Shown: positions 28,040 through 37,148 of the stretch, in pieces
Layout: every line of letters starts with the position of its first letter
Numbering within the stretch: position 1 is the first letter of the stretch
Assembly: GCA_963777435.1 (NCBI GenBank)
Contig: CAVZQT010000004.1
Location: forward strand, 682,001-746,000
Direction of reading: 5' to 3'
From: AP-15 sp963777435
GTDB lineage: Bacteria; Pseudomonadota; Alphaproteobacteria; ATCC43930; CGMCC-115725
Length of the DNA: 64,000 nucleotides
Notes under the pieces: generated by a model
Told to the model about the DNA's origin: nothing
The model's input: the letters and a program-made list of their open reading frames with translations, nothing else
Databases searched by the model: none
Program-made: the position numbers and the translations under genes

Positions 28040-29081
28040 TTACCAGGCATTGATCAATACGGATTTGAGGGTCTTCATTTCTTCTAGGGTCCTGCCGGTG
28101 CCGAGAGCGACGCAACTAAGCGGATCGTCCGCAATCGATACCGGGAGCCCGGTAGCATGTCGCAGCACCAAGTCGAGATTTCCGAGCAGAGCCCCGCCGC
28201 CGGTTAAGACGATCCCTTTGTCAACGATATCGGCAGCAAGCTCGGGCGCGGTATGTTCGAGGGCCACTTTGACCGCTTCGACAATCGAGCCGACCGGCTC
28301 AGCAAGGCTCTCGGAGACCTGGCGTTCGCTGATGACGATCTCTTTCGGCACCCCGTTCATGAGATCGCGCCCTTTGATTTCCATGATCCGCCCTTCGCCG
28401 TCATCGGGCATGCACGCCGAGCCGATCTCCTTTTTGATCCGCTCGGCGCTGCTCTCGCCGACCAAAAGATTATGATTGCGGCGGATATAGGCGATGATCG
28501 CCTCGTCCATTTTGTCGCCGCCGACCCGCACCGACCGGCAATAGACGATTCCGCCCAAGCACAGCACGGCGACTTCGGTGGTGCCTCCCCCGACATCGAC
28601 GACCATCGACCCGGTCGGCTCGGTGACTGGAAGACCGGCTCCGATCGCCGCGGCCATCGGTTCTTCGATCAAGAACACACGCCGCGCGCCGGCGCTTTCC
28701 GCCGACTTCTTGAATCGCGCGACGTTCGACCGCGGTCGAACCCGATGGCACGCACACTACGATCTGGGGCGTCGCGAAACTGCGGCGATTGTGCACCTTG
28801 CGAATAAAATGCTTGATCATCTCTTCGGTCACCTCGAAATCGGCGATCACGCCGTCCCGGAGCGGCCGAATGGCCTGGATATAGCCAGGAGTGCGGCCGA
28901 GCATCAGCTTGGCTTCTTCGCCGACGGCCAGAACCTGCTTGCGCCCTTTGACGCTGGCGATCGCGACAACGGAGGGCTCATTGAGCACAATCCCCCGCCC
29001 CTTGACGTAGACCAAGGTGTTGGCGGTGCCGAGATCGATCGCCATATCGGCGGACAATAAGCCCAACATTCTTCCGAGCAT
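28040..29081 (-). CDS. mreB: Actin-like rod-shape protein MreB, one extra base
   Basis: The cytoskeletal ATPase that positions the elongasome. The first frame (from 29081) has ADMAIDLGTANTLVYVKG and VVCVPSGSTAVERRAIQE. The second frame has FLIEEPMAAAIGAGLPV, VVDVGGGTTEVAVL, and LTGGGALL with the C-terminal VLINAW. An extra coding G at 28707 separates them. Removing it restores a continuous 346-residue MreB, the normal length, across AIQESAESAGARRVFLIEEP. A broken mreB in an organism that keeps mreCD, mrdA and rodA intact would be surprising, so I read the break as an assembly error. First gene of the operon. Confidence 0.95.
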
Positions 29082-29471
29082 GCCACTCTGGACCCAAAAT
29101 TCCGCAAACCAGGAGGGTCGTCAGGGCGCCGTTGCCGACAACCGCCCCGCGCGCCTATACGCGCGAGTTTCCGAGCCGTTCTCGATCTACGAGAGCGCGT
29201 CTGCGGCGCCGACCAGCACTATTGTCGCCGTTTTCCCCCAGGTTGACCTGCATCCTTGCGGATCGCGGGCTCGTTTGCAAGGCGCAGCTTTTGCGTTTGG
29301 TCTTCGCAACGCCGGGCGTCAGCATGCGGTGATGGCCATAGGACGGACGGTAACCGCCCTATTCGATTTGCGCCGTGGTGAGAACAAGGATTGGTTGCGT
29401 TTGGAAGCCGGTTTCGCCGCGGGGGGTGGGTGTGACAATCGGAAACGACCCAGGTCGGGGCAGGAGCAGAT
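29082..29471. other. Upstream region of the mreB operon
   Basis: About 390 bases without a supportable gene. The long overlapping frames on both strands have no recognisable motif. The mreB promoter and leader should be here, on the minus strand. I could not place promoter boxes. Confidence 0.4.
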
Positions 29472-29506
29472 AAAAAAAGCCGGCGTCGGCTGTACCGACC
29501 CCGGCT
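29472..29506 (-). terminator. Rho-independent terminator
   Basis: Read on the minus strand, AGCCGGGGTCGG pairs with the arm GCCGACGCCGGCT across a TACA loop, followed by seven T residues (plus-strand A-run at 29472-29478). GC-rich stem plus T-run is a textbook intrinsic terminator. It lies about 125 bases downstream of the ECF sigma gene on its strand and should end that transcript before the mreB operon. Confidence 0.85.
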
Positions 29507-29631
29507 AGGTTGCGGGTGGCAGACCCGCGACAGGGAGACTTTGCCAAGCCGGGCTAGAAAGTGAGGCGGCGCCCGGCGCCCGCCTGAGCCATCAACGCAG
29601 CGATATGTTATTGGTTCCAGGATCACGCCGC

Positions 29632-30315
29632 TCAACCCGGCGCTTTGTTGCATTCTCGATTTTGGCCGCCGAGCCTTTGGGCGAGACGGGGGCGGCCTGC
29701 GGCCAGGTTTTGGCTGTGCCGATCGCCGCCCGGTTGAGACTGCGGCTGAGGTTGGCGCGGTTGGTGAATGTCGCGGACCCGGCTATGGCCACTTGCCGCC
29801 TTCGCCGTCGAGGCACTGACCTCGTCATCCTCCGGCTCGATGCCGACGAGCTTGCGGAGGGCTTCTCGTCCGCGAGAGAGGCGCGAGCGCACAGTTCCGA
29901 CCGGCACATCGAGAACGGCCGCGACCTCTTCGTAGCGCATTCCCTCCAAGCCGACGAGCAGGATTGCAGATTGCTGCTCCTCGGGCAGCTTGGCGATTGC
30001 CCGCTCAAGATCGCGCAACTCAAGCCGCTGTCCCTGCTGGGGCGCTCGGGTCAGTAAAGGCTCATTCTCGCTCAACCCGACCGAAGCACCCTCTCGCACC
30101 GACCGTCTAACATAGTTAACGTATTGATTGTGTAATATCGTAAACAGCCAAGCTCTCAGATCTGTCCCCTCTTGCCACAGATGCAGTTTCCCGAGCGCGC
30201 GGGTCAAACAATCCTGAACAAGATCGTCGGCAGCGGCGACATCTCGAGTTAATGCCCGAGCGTAGCGACGAAGGCGTGGAATTTCTGCTTCGATCTCCCT
30301 ATAAGTATCTATCAT
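29632..30315 (-). CDS. ECF-type sigma-70 family sigma factor
   Basis: A 227-residue alternative sigma factor. Region 2 has RRYARALTRDVAAADDLVQDCLTRAL, with the DLVQD core-binding motif, and LRAWLFTILHNQYVNYVRR for -10 recognition. Region 4 has LPEEQQSAILLVGLEGMRYEEVAAVLDVPVGTVRSRLSRGR. A hydrophilic tail of about 60 residues, rich in Gln, Arg and Ser, follows region 4 and is unusual. ATG 30315 is the start; the frame extends to 30612 but that part overlaps the divergent regulator. It resembles general stress type ECF factors, yet no NepR-like gene is adjacent. The terminator at 29472-29506 lies downstream. Confidence 0.88.
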   Translation of the reverse strand: MIDTYREIEAEIPRLRRYARALTRDVAAADDLVQDCLTRALGKLHLWQEGTDLRAWLFTILHNQYVNYVRRSVREGASVGLSENEPLLTRAPQQGQRLELRDLERAIAKLPEEQQSAILLVGLEGMRYEEVAAVLDVPVGTVRSRLSRGREALRKLVGIEPEDDEVSASTAKAASGHSRVRDIHQPRQPQPQSQPGGDRHSQNLAAGRPRLAQRLGGQNRECNKAPG

Positions 30316-30371
30316 GAAAGGCTCCCACTGCTCGGTTAATTGGTGGTGATGTCCGAGGGGGAGTCGTATAG

Positions 30372-30401
30372 AGGCGCTGTAATCCGAAAATGTCAGCGCC
30401 T
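30372..30401. promoter_or_regulatory. Perfect inverted repeat in the sigma factor/response regulator divergent gap
   Basis: AGGCGCTG at 30372-30379 and CAGCGCCT at 30394-30401 are exact inverted copies of eight bases, centre to centre 22 bases. They lie in the 192-base gap between the divergent starts at 30315 and 30508. The spacing of two helical turns suits a dimeric regulator touching both half-sites. A TATAAT at 30433-30438 may be the -10 box of the plus-strand regulator gene. Confidence 0.5.
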
Positions 30402-30507
30402 GTAGGTTTATGTAAGAAATTGTAACCATATGTATAATGCATCGGATGGCATCGCTCCCTGATCGAGGGTAGGGTCGATCTGAGTAACTCGACGAACGCG
30501 GACCGCT

Positions 30508-31227
30508 ATGAGTGACATCGGCCATATCCTGGTCGTCGACGATCAAAAAGAGATCTGCGACATGGTCCAGGACTATCTGTCCAGTGAGGGTTACCGGGTG
30601 TCGACGGCGCATGACGGCAGCAGTATGCGCCGGGTCATTGCGCAGTCTGCGGTCGACCTCGTGATCCTTGATCTAATGCTTCCGGGGGAGGACGGATTGA
30701 CGCTCGCGCGTTCGCTGCGCGAGGAGTTGAATGTCGGGATCATCATTCTGACCGGCCGCGGCGAAACCGTCGACCGCATCATCGGCCTCGAGATGGGCGC
30801 CGACGACTATTTGCCAAAGCCGTTTCACCTTCGTGAGCTTTTGGCCCGGGTCAAAAGCGTGTTGCGGCGAGTGTCGAGCCGGACGGTCGAGAAGACCCCT
30901 GCGCACCGGTTGCAAGCGCGTTTCGCCGGCTGGCACCTTGACCTGTCGAGCCGGGAGCTGTTTTCGCCCGCCGGCCAGGAGGTCCGGCTGACCACCGGCG
31001 AATTCGATCTGCTCGCCGCATTTGTCAACAACGCCAATCAAGTGCTGACCCGTGACCGGCTGCTCGATCTAGCCCGCAACCGCGAAGCCGGGCCGTTCGA
31101 CCGAACCATCGACGTGCAGGTCGGACGGTTGCGCCGCAAGCTCGAAGACGATCCGCAGAAACCTTCGATGATCAAAACGGTGCGCGGCACCGGCTACATA
31201 TTTACGCCGCCGGTCGAAACCGGCTGA
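30508..31227 (+). CDS. OmpR-family response regulator
   Basis: A 239-residue regulator. The receiver domain (about 1-120) has the acidic pair VVDDQ, the phospho-acceptor Asp in LVILDLMLPG, the Thr of ILTGRG and the Lys of YLPKPFH. The C-terminal winged helix (about 140-235) has RLTTGEFDLLAAFVNN and RTIDVQVGRLRRKLEDDP. No histidine kinase is adjacent; the PAS kinase at 42182-43609 is a possible but unproven partner. The gene is divergent from the ECF sigma factor, and the shared gap may link their control. Confidence 0.92.
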   Translation: MSDIGHILVVDDQKEICDMVQDYLSSEGYRVSTAHDGSSMRRVIAQSAVDLVILDLMLPGEDGLTLARSLREELNVGIIILTGRGETVDRIIGLEMGADDYLPKPFHLRELLARVKSVLRRVSSRTVEKTPAHRLQARFAGWHLDLSSRELFSPAGQEVRLTTGEFDLLAAFVNNANQVLTRDRLLDLARNREAGPFDRTIDVQVGRLRRKLEDDPQKPSMIKTVRGTGYIFTPPVETG

Positions 31228-31238
31228 CGCGCCGCAGT

Positions 31239-31934
31239 TCACACCGTTAGATAGCTGCGCACCGCTACTTCGTCCATTTCCTCGCGCCGACCGGAAAGAA
31301 CCACCTCGCCGCGCTCGATCACGACGTAGGCAGCGGCAAGGTCGCGGGCAAATTCGAAATACTGCTCGACCAGCAGGATCGCCATGTCACCCCGTGCGGC
31401 GAGGCCACGGATCACCCTTTCGATATCCTTGATGATCGAGGGTTGAATCCCTTCGGTTGGCTCGTCCAGGATCAAGAGCTGTGGACGCGTCACCAGCGCG
31501 CGTGCGATCGCCAATTGCTGCTGTTGCCCGCCGGAAAGATCCCCGCCGCGGCGGGTCAGCATGTTCCTTAACACCGGAAAGAGCGCGAAGATCTCCTCGG
31601 GGATCTGGCGCATGCCGCGCGCCAGAGGCGCAAAGCCGGTTTCCAGGTTTTCGCGAACAGTCAAACGCGCGAAAATCTCGCGCCCCTGCGGGACCAGCGC
31701 CAAGCCGGCGCGGGCGCGCTTATAGGCAGGCAATCCGTTCAGGTCATGATCTTCCCAGGAGATCCGGCCGCCGCGGATCGGCTGAAGTCCAAAGATTGCC
31801 CGCAACAGGCTGGTTTTGCCCACGCCGTTGCGACCGAGGATGCAGGTCACCTCGCCCTTTTTTGCCGTCAGGCTGACATGCCGCAGCGCATGGCTGGCGC
31901 CATAAAATAGATTGACGCCCTCGACGCTCAGCAT
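31239..31934 (-). CDS. urtE: Urea ABC transporter ATP-binding subunit UrtE
   Basis: A 231-residue ABC ATPase of the branched-chain amino acid/urea class. Walker A is GRNGVGKTSLL, the signature is LSGGQQQQLAIARAL, and Walker B is LLILDEPTEGIQPS; EGIQPSI is the UrtE form. ALVPQGREIFARLTVRENL supplies the Q-loop region. It is last in the urtABCDE operon, three bases after urtD. Confidence 0.95.
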   Translation of the reverse strand: MLSVEGVNLFYGASHALRHVSLTAKKGEVTCILGRNGVGKTSLLRAIFGLQPIRGGRISWEDHDLNGLPAYKRARAGLALVPQGREIFARLTVRENLETGFAPLARGMRQIPEEIFALFPVLRNMLTRRGGDLSGGQQQQLAIARALVTRPQLLILDEPTEGIQPSIIKDIERVIRGLAARGDMAILLVEQYFEFARDLAAAYVVIERGEVVLSGRREEMDEVAVRSYLTV

Positions 31935-31937
31935 CGG

Positions 31938-32681
31938 TCAGCGACCGAGATAGACTTCGATGACGCGCGGATCGTTCTGCACGTGGTCGATCGAGCCTTC
32001 GGCGATGACCGAACCCTCGTGCAGCACCGTTACCTTCACCCCAAGCGCGCGGACAAACGCCATGTCGTGTTCGACCACCATGACGCTGCGTGTGCGGTTG
32101 ATCTCACGCAGCAGATCGGCTGTCGCAGCCGTCTCCGCGTCGGTCATACCCGCGACCGGCTCGTCAACCAGCAGCAGCCTGGGCTCCTGAGCGAGCAGCA
32201 TGCCGATCTCCAGCCACTGCTTTTGACCATGCGACAGCTCGCCCGCGCGCCGGTCGCTTTCATGGGCGAGGCGGATCGTTGTCAGGATCTCTTCGATCCG
32301 CCGGCGCTCGTCGGGCGTCTCGCGCGCCCATAATGTGAAACCGGGGGAGCGGTCGCCGTTGAGCGCCAGCAGCACGTTGTCGCGAACCGACAGCGGTTCG
32401 AAAACCGTCGGTCGCTGAAATTTCCGGCCGATGCCGAGCCGAGCGATCGCCGGCTCGTCGAGTAGCGTCAGATCGGTATTATCGCCAAACACGATGCGTC
32501 CTGAATCCGGCTTTGTCTTGCCGGTAACCACGTCCATCATGGTGGTCTTCCCGGCGCCGTTGGGCCCGATCACGGCCCGCATTTCGCCCGCATCCAGCAC
32601 CAGGGACAGTTCGTTGAGCGCCTTGAACCCATCGAAGGATACGTTGACGCCATCGAGATAGAGAAGGGTTGCTTCGCTCAC
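31938..32681 (-). CDS. urtD: Urea ABC transporter ATP-binding subunit UrtD
   Basis: A 247-residue ABC ATPase. Walker A is GPNGAGKTTMMDVVTGKT, with the UrtD-type V-T-G-K-T. The signature is LSHGQKQWLEIGMLL and Walker B LLLVDEPVAGMTDAE, both diagnostic of UrtD (LivG-like). GTG 32681 overlaps the urtC stop and begins just ahead of the family's first strand; the upstream open frame is the urtC gene in another frame. Confidence 0.95.
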   Translation of the reverse strand: MSEATLLYLDGVNVSFDGFKALNELSLVLDAGEMRAVIGPNGAGKTTMMDVVTGKTKPDSGRIVFGDNTDLTLLDEPAIARLGIGRKFQRPTVFEPLSVRDNVLLALNGDRSPGFTLWARETPDERRRIEEILTTIRLAHESDRRAGELSHGQKQWLEIGMLLAQEPRLLLVDEPVAGMTDAETAATADLLREINRTRSVMVVEHDMAFVRALGVKVTVLHEGSVIAEGSIDHVQNDPRVIEVYLGR

Positions 32682-33814
32682 CCGGTGACCTCGCGCGCCG
32701 CCGCCTCCGCCGCTGCCTCGTTCGCCGTTCCCTCGCGCTCGGCCGCGGCGCGCGGCCGGCCGAGTGCAAACAATCCAATGATGCCGCGAGGCAGAAACAG
32801 GGTAACGAAGATAAACAAAGCGCCAAACGCGAACAGCCAGATTTCCGGCATCGCGCTCGTCAGCCAAGTCTTGCCGAGATTGACGACAACCGCCCCCAGG
32901 ATTGCGCCGGCAAGTGTGCCGCGTCCGCCGACCGCGACCCAGATAACTGCCTCGATCGAGTTACCGGGGGCGAATTCAGAGGGATTGATGATGCCGACCT
33001 GCGGCACATAAAGCGCGCCGCCGATTCCGGCGATCACCGCCGAAACCACCCAGACGGTAAGTTTGTACGATTCCGGGCGGTAACCAAGAAATCGGGTTCG
33101 CGCCTCGGCATCGCGCACCGCCACTAGCACCTTTCCGAAGCGCGATCCGGTCATTGCACGCCCCAGCAACAACGCCGCCGCCAGCACGACCGCGGTGATC
33201 AACATGAGCCCGACCGAAGTGCTCTCGTGGTTGAGCGGGAAGCCAAGGATGTCCTTGAAGTCGGTCATCCCATTGTTGCCGCCAAAACCCATGTCGTTGC
33301 GAAAAAAAGCAAGCAGCAGTGCAAAGGTCAGCGCTTGGGTGATGATCGAGAAATAGACGCCTGAGACCCGGGAGCGAAATGCGAACCAGCCGAACACGCC
33401 GGCCAGCACGCCGGGCACCAGCACCACCATGATCATGGCGAACCAGAAATGGTCGAAGCCGTACCAGTACCAAGGCAGCTTGTTCCAGCCGATAAAGATC
33501 ATGAAGTCAGGCAGAGTGGGATTGGCATAGACGCCGCGCCCGCCGATCTCGCGCATCAGGTACATGCCCATCGCATAGCCGCCCAACGCGAAGAAAGCGG
33601 CATGGCCGAGGGTCAGGATGCCGACATAGCCCCACACAAGATCGACCGCCAACGCCAGGATCGCGTAGCAGAGATATTTGCCGGCGAGCGAGATGGCGAA
33701 GTTCGGGACGTGCACCGCGCTTGCCGTTGGGGCGAGCAGGTTCAGAGCCGCAAGCAGCGCGGCCCCGCCAAGCACGCAGGCCAGCGTCACCGAGGTGGTG
33801 CGGTCGATCTGCAT
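32678..33814 (-). CDS. urtC: Urea ABC transporter permease UrtC
   Basis: A 378-residue LivM-like permease with about nine helices. GHAAFFALGGYAMGMYLMR is the helix that lines the translocation path. FGGNNGMTDFKDILGF and RDAEARTRFLGYRPESYKL (the ABC coupling segment) are UrtC features. ATG 33814 overlaps the urtB stop as TGATG. The C-terminus is an Ala/Glu-rich cytoplasmic tail. Confidence 0.95.
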   Translation of the reverse strand: MQIDRTTSVTLACVLGGAALLAALNLLAPTASAVHVPNFAISLAGKYLCYAILALAVDLVWGYVGILTLGHAAFFALGGYAMGMYLMREIGGRGVYANPTLPDFMIFIGWNKLPWYWYGFDHFWFAMIMVVLVPGVLAGVFGWFAFRSRVSGVYFSIITQALTFALLLAFFRNDMGFGGNNGMTDFKDILGFPLNHESTSVGLMLITAVVLAAALLLGRAMTGSRFGKVLVAVRDAEARTRFLGYRPESYKLTVWVVSAVIAGIGGALYVPQVGIINPSEFAPGNSIEAVIWVAVGGRGTLAGAILGAVVVNLGKTWLTSAMPEIWLFAFGALFIFVTLFLPRGIIGLFALGRPRAAAEREGTANEAAAEAAAREVTG

Positions 33815-35451
33815 CACGCCTCGGCCGCCCGGCCTTTGAGTGGAAACAGGCCCTGCGGGCGTCGCTGAATGAACAGAATCAGAAACACCAGCACCAGGAT
33901 CTTGGCGAGCACCGCGCCCTCGAAAGGTTCGACAAACTTGTCGACCACACCCAAGCTCATTGCGGCGACAAGCGTCCCCCAAAGATTGCCGACGCCGCCC
34001 AACACGACGACAAGGAAACTGTCGATGATGTAATTCTGGCCGAGATTGGGGCTGACATTGTCGATCTGGCTCAAGGCGACGCCGGCCATGCCGGCGATGC
34101 CGGAGCCCAGACCAAAGGTCAGCGCATCGATCACCGGCGTGCGGATGCCCATCACCGCCGCCATGCGCCGATTCTGCATGACGGCCCGGATCGAGCGACC
34201 GAGCCCGCCCCAGCGCAATAGCGCCATCAGCGCGCCGAGCACGAGCGCGGCGAACACGATGATCCACAAGCGGTTTACCGTCAGCGTGAGCCCGCCGATC
34301 TCGATCGCGCCGCTCATCCAGGGCGGTGAGCTGACGTCCTGGTTGGTCGGACCAAAGATGCTGCGCACCGCCTGCTGCAAAATCAGACTGAGCCCCCAGG
34401 TGGCAAGCAGGGTCTCCAGCGGTCTGCCGTAGAGAAAGCGGATCAGGGTGCGCTCAATCACGACTCCAAGTGCCCCCGCCACCAGGAACGCCGCCGGCAC
34501 GGCGAACAGAAGACCGAAATTCTCAAGCGCCGGGGCAACGGCAAAGATCAGCTGCTGCACGACAAAAGTGGTGTAGGCGCCGATCATCACCATCTCGCCA
34601 TGAGCCATGTTGATGACGCCCATCACCCCAAAGGTGATGGCGAGCCCAGTCGCCGCCAGCAGCAGCACCGCCCCGAGGCTCAAGCCGTAATAGACATTCT
34701 CTAAAAGTCCCCACAGCTTCAGCTTGAAATCGATGTCACGGATTGCCGTGGCGATCACCGCCGCAACCGGTGTCGGCTGACCCTGCAGCGAGGCGAGCAG
34801 GCTGCGCGTCGGTAGATCCGCGCGCCCCGCCAATTCGTGGACGGCGGCGAGCCGGTCGGACACCGATCCGGTATTGGACTTGAGCAAGGCTGCGGCATGC
34901 GCTTCGCGCAACACGCGGGTGACGTTCGCATCCCGTTCGCTGGCGAGCGCCTTGTCAATCAGTGGCAAGGCGCCGGGATCGGCCGATCGGTACAGTGCCT
35001 CCGCCGCCTTCAGTCGCGCCGTGGGACTCTTTGAGGAAAGGTCGAGCGCGCCGGCGGCGGTCTCGATGGCGGCGCGCACCGCGTCGCTGACGACGACGCG
35101 TCGCAGGTTCGGCAGCGCCGGGGCTTCGACCGGTGCGCCGCTGCGGGCATCGACAAACCCCTTATCGGTGCGGATGTAAAGCGGCGGATCCGGCCGCGGC
35201 CATTTCCAGGCAAACAGCCGGCCGTCGCGTAACGCCTCGACTACAGCCGCGGCGTGTGGGTTGCCGGACACCGCGAGCGCGGTAACACCGCGCGCCTCGA
35301 CAGCGGCGCTGGTGGCGGCAATGTCGGCAAACGGGTCGGACTGGGCCCGCGCCGTTCCCGCCAGCGCTATCGCGAGGGCAAGCAACGCGCCGATAAGGAA
35401 GCTGAGGAGGGCGAACGGGCGGCGATAACCCTCCCGCCGCCTTAGCGCCAT
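33814..35451 (-). CDS. urtB: Urea ABC transporter permease UrtB
   Basis: A 545-residue LivH-like permease with the long periplasmic N-terminal domain found in urea-type UrtB. A signal helix (about 15-37) ends in ARAQ. The soluble N-domain spans about 40-240. Membrane helices follow with VMGVINMAHGEMVMIGAY, YGRPLETLLATWGLSLILQQ and RAVMQNRRMAAVMGI (coupling helix). ATG 35451 (M-A-L-R-R-R) lies five bases after the urtA stop. Confidence 0.94.
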   Translation of the reverse strand: MALRRREGYRRPFALLSFLIGALLALAIALAGTARAQSDPFADIAATSAAVEARGVTALAVSGNPHAAAVVEALRDGRLFAWKWPRPDPPLYIRTDKGFVDARSGAPVEAPALPNLRRVVVSDAVRAAIETAAGALDLSSKSPTARLKAAEALYRSADPGALPLIDKALASERDANVTRVLREAHAAALLKSNTGSVSDRLAAVHELAGRADLPTRSLLASLQGQPTPVAAVIATAIRDIDFKLKLWGLLENVYYGLSLGAVLLLAATGLAITFGVMGVINMAHGEMVMIGAYTTFVVQQLIFAVAPALENFGLLFAVPAAFLVAGALGVVIERTLIRFLYGRPLETLLATWGLSLILQQAVRSIFGPTNQDVSSPPWMSGAIEIGGLTLTVNRLWIIVFAALVLGALMALLRWGGLGRSIRAVMQNRRMAAVMGIRTPVIDALTFGLGSGIAGMAGVALSQIDNVSPNLGQNYIIDSFLVVVLGGVGNLWGTLVAAMSLGVVDKFVEPFEGAVLAKILVLVFLILFIQRRPQGLFPLKGRAAEA

Positions 35452-35456
35452 GCTGC

Positions 35457-36806
35457 TTAGGCCTTTTTTGCCCCGACGCATTTGCCGGTGGCGACATCAA
35501 AGCTGCCGCACGACATCGGCGGCAGCCAATCGCCCATCAGGTTCTTGCTTTCCGGAAGATAGGGCGACCACGGCTGGGCGACGACCAAGCCCGGCGTCTG
35601 CCACACGGTGTTGAATTGCCCGTTGCCCTGAACTTCGCCGATAAGCACCGGTTTCGTCAGGTGATGGTTGGGCATCATCGTCGCGAAGTCGCCGGTCAGG
35701 TTCGGATGAGCGACACCAACCATCGCGTCGATCACCGCATCATGATCGGTGGTGCCGGCCTTCTCGACCGCCTTCACCCACATGTTGAAGCCGATGTAAT
35801 GCGCCTCCATCGGGTCGTTGAACACGCGCTTGTCGTCTTTGGCGAAGTGCTTGAAGGCCGTCACGACTTCTTTGTTGAGCGGGGTGTCGACGCTCATAAA
35901 ATAGTTCCAGGCCGCCAAGTGGCCGACGAGCGGCTTGGTGTCGATGCCGGCGAGTTCCTGTTCACCGACACTGAAGGCGACCACCGGGATGTCGGTCGCC
36001 TTGATGCCTTGGTTACCGAGTTCCTTATAAAACGGAACATTAGCGTCGCCGTTGATTGTCGAGACCACACCGGTCTTTTTGCCGGCCGAGCCAAATGCCT
36101 TGATCTTGGCAACCTCCGCCTGCCAGTCGGAATAGCCGAACGGGGTGTAGTTGATCATCATGTCGGCGGGTGCGACACCCTTCGCCGTCAGATAGGCTTC
36201 GAGAATCTTGTTGGTCGTGCGCGGATAGACATAATCGGTGCCCTCCAACACCCAACGCTTCACCCCGACTTGGTTCATGAAGTAATCGACTGCCGGAATC
36301 GCCTGCTGGTTAGGTGCTGCCCCGGTATAGAACACGTTGCGGCTGCACTCCTGGCCCTCGTACTGAACCGGGTACAAGAGGATGCCGTTCAGCTCTTCAA
36401 ACACCGGCAATACCGACTTGCGTGACACCGAGGTCCAGCAGCCGAACACCGCCGCCACCTTGTCGACCGAAAGCAGCTGTTTCGCTTTTTCGGCAAAAAG
36501 CGGCCAGTTCGAAGCTGGATCGACGACCACCGGCTGAAGCTGCCGCCCCATCACCCCGCCTTTGGCGTTCTGCTGGGCGATCAGCATCAGCATCACGTCT
36601 TTTAGCGGGGCTTCGCTGATCGCCATCGTTCCGGAAAGCGAATGCAGGATCCCGACCTTGATCGGTCCGGTTTCAGGTGCGGTCTCCGCCGCCCTGGCTT
36701 CCGGGATGAGGTTGGGGAAGGTGCCAAGGCCGGCTGCGGACGCGGCCAACCCGGCGCCAAGCAACCCAAGTCGGCGACGATCAATAGTGAACCCCTCTGA
36801 CGGCAT
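35457..36806 (-). CDS. urtA: Urea-binding protein UrtA
   Basis: A 449-residue periplasmic receptor for the Urt transporter. The N-terminus has DRRRLGLLGAGLAASAAGL, a likely twin-arginine signal. The mature part begins IKVGILHSLSGTMAISE, with VFGCWTSVSRKSVLPVFEE and LLYPVQYEGQECSRNVFYTG, all characteristic of UrtA. PMEAHYIGFNMWVKAVEKAG lies late in the protein. ATG 36806 is first of the urt operon; the upstream frame to 37136 lacks homology. Short-chain amides are an alternative substrate. No urease gene lies in this window. Confidence 0.94.
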   Translation of the reverse strand: MPSEGFTIDRRRLGLLGAGLAASAAGLGTFPNLIPEARAAETAPETGPIKVGILHSLSGTMAISEAPLKDVMLMLIAQQNAKGGVMGRQLQPVVVDPASNWPLFAEKAKQLLSVDKVAAVFGCWTSVSRKSVLPVFEELNGILLYPVQYEGQECSRNVFYTGAAPNQQAIPAVDYFMNQVGVKRWVLEGTDYVYPRTTNKILEAYLTAKGVAPADMMINYTPFGYSDWQAEVAKIKAFGSAGKKTGVVSTINGDANVPFYKELGNQGIKATDIPVVAFSVGEQELAGIDTKPLVGHLAAWNYFMSVDTPLNKEVVTAFKHFAKDDKRVFNDPMEAHYIGFNMWVKAVEKAGTTDHDAVIDAMVGVAHPNLTGDFATMMPNHHLTKPVLIGEVQGNGQFNTVWQTPGLVVAQPWSPYLPESKNLMGDWLPPMSCGSFDVATGKCVGAKKA

Positions 36807-37148
36807 GTACTGCTCCCCTTTGAACTGCGTTGTTGACGGCTGTTTGATCCGAAAGAGCAAGAAAGAGGCCAAGCGCGGCGGTCGACCCCTTTCGGAAGCG
36901 CCATGTCGCTGCGCTGGTTTTCGGCCAACATCGCCTGCGGAAAGTTGGGAAGGGGTTGGCGACCTAAGGTTTATCGGTGAAGTCGTCGGGCCGCAGATGC
37001 CGCGTAACGCCTCAATGCCTAATTCTTGATCGTTTTGATGCCGCTTGGTGCGCCATCTGCCGGTCAGGCGACCGCCCGCGTGGCGCGACTGGGCTCGCGC
37101 CGGTATGCTCGCCCTAAGCCGTCCGAGTCCAAGCAACAGGAAGCTGCA
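36807..37148. other. Divergent regulatory gap between urtA and an NTF2-like gene
   Basis: About 340 bases without a supportable gene. It must hold the promoter of the minus-strand urt operon and that of the plus-strand gene at 37149. Urt operons are usually under nitrogen control, but I found no convincing NtrC or sigma-54 element here. Confidence 0.4.

Noticed and set aside
29632..30315. Assignment of the sigma factor as EcfG, the general stress factor
   Set aside because: Region sequence is compatible, but no NepR or PhyR gene is present, so only the general ECF call is supported.
36807..37148. NtrC or sigma-54 promoter upstream of urtA
   Set aside because: No GG-N10-GC type match that I could trust.
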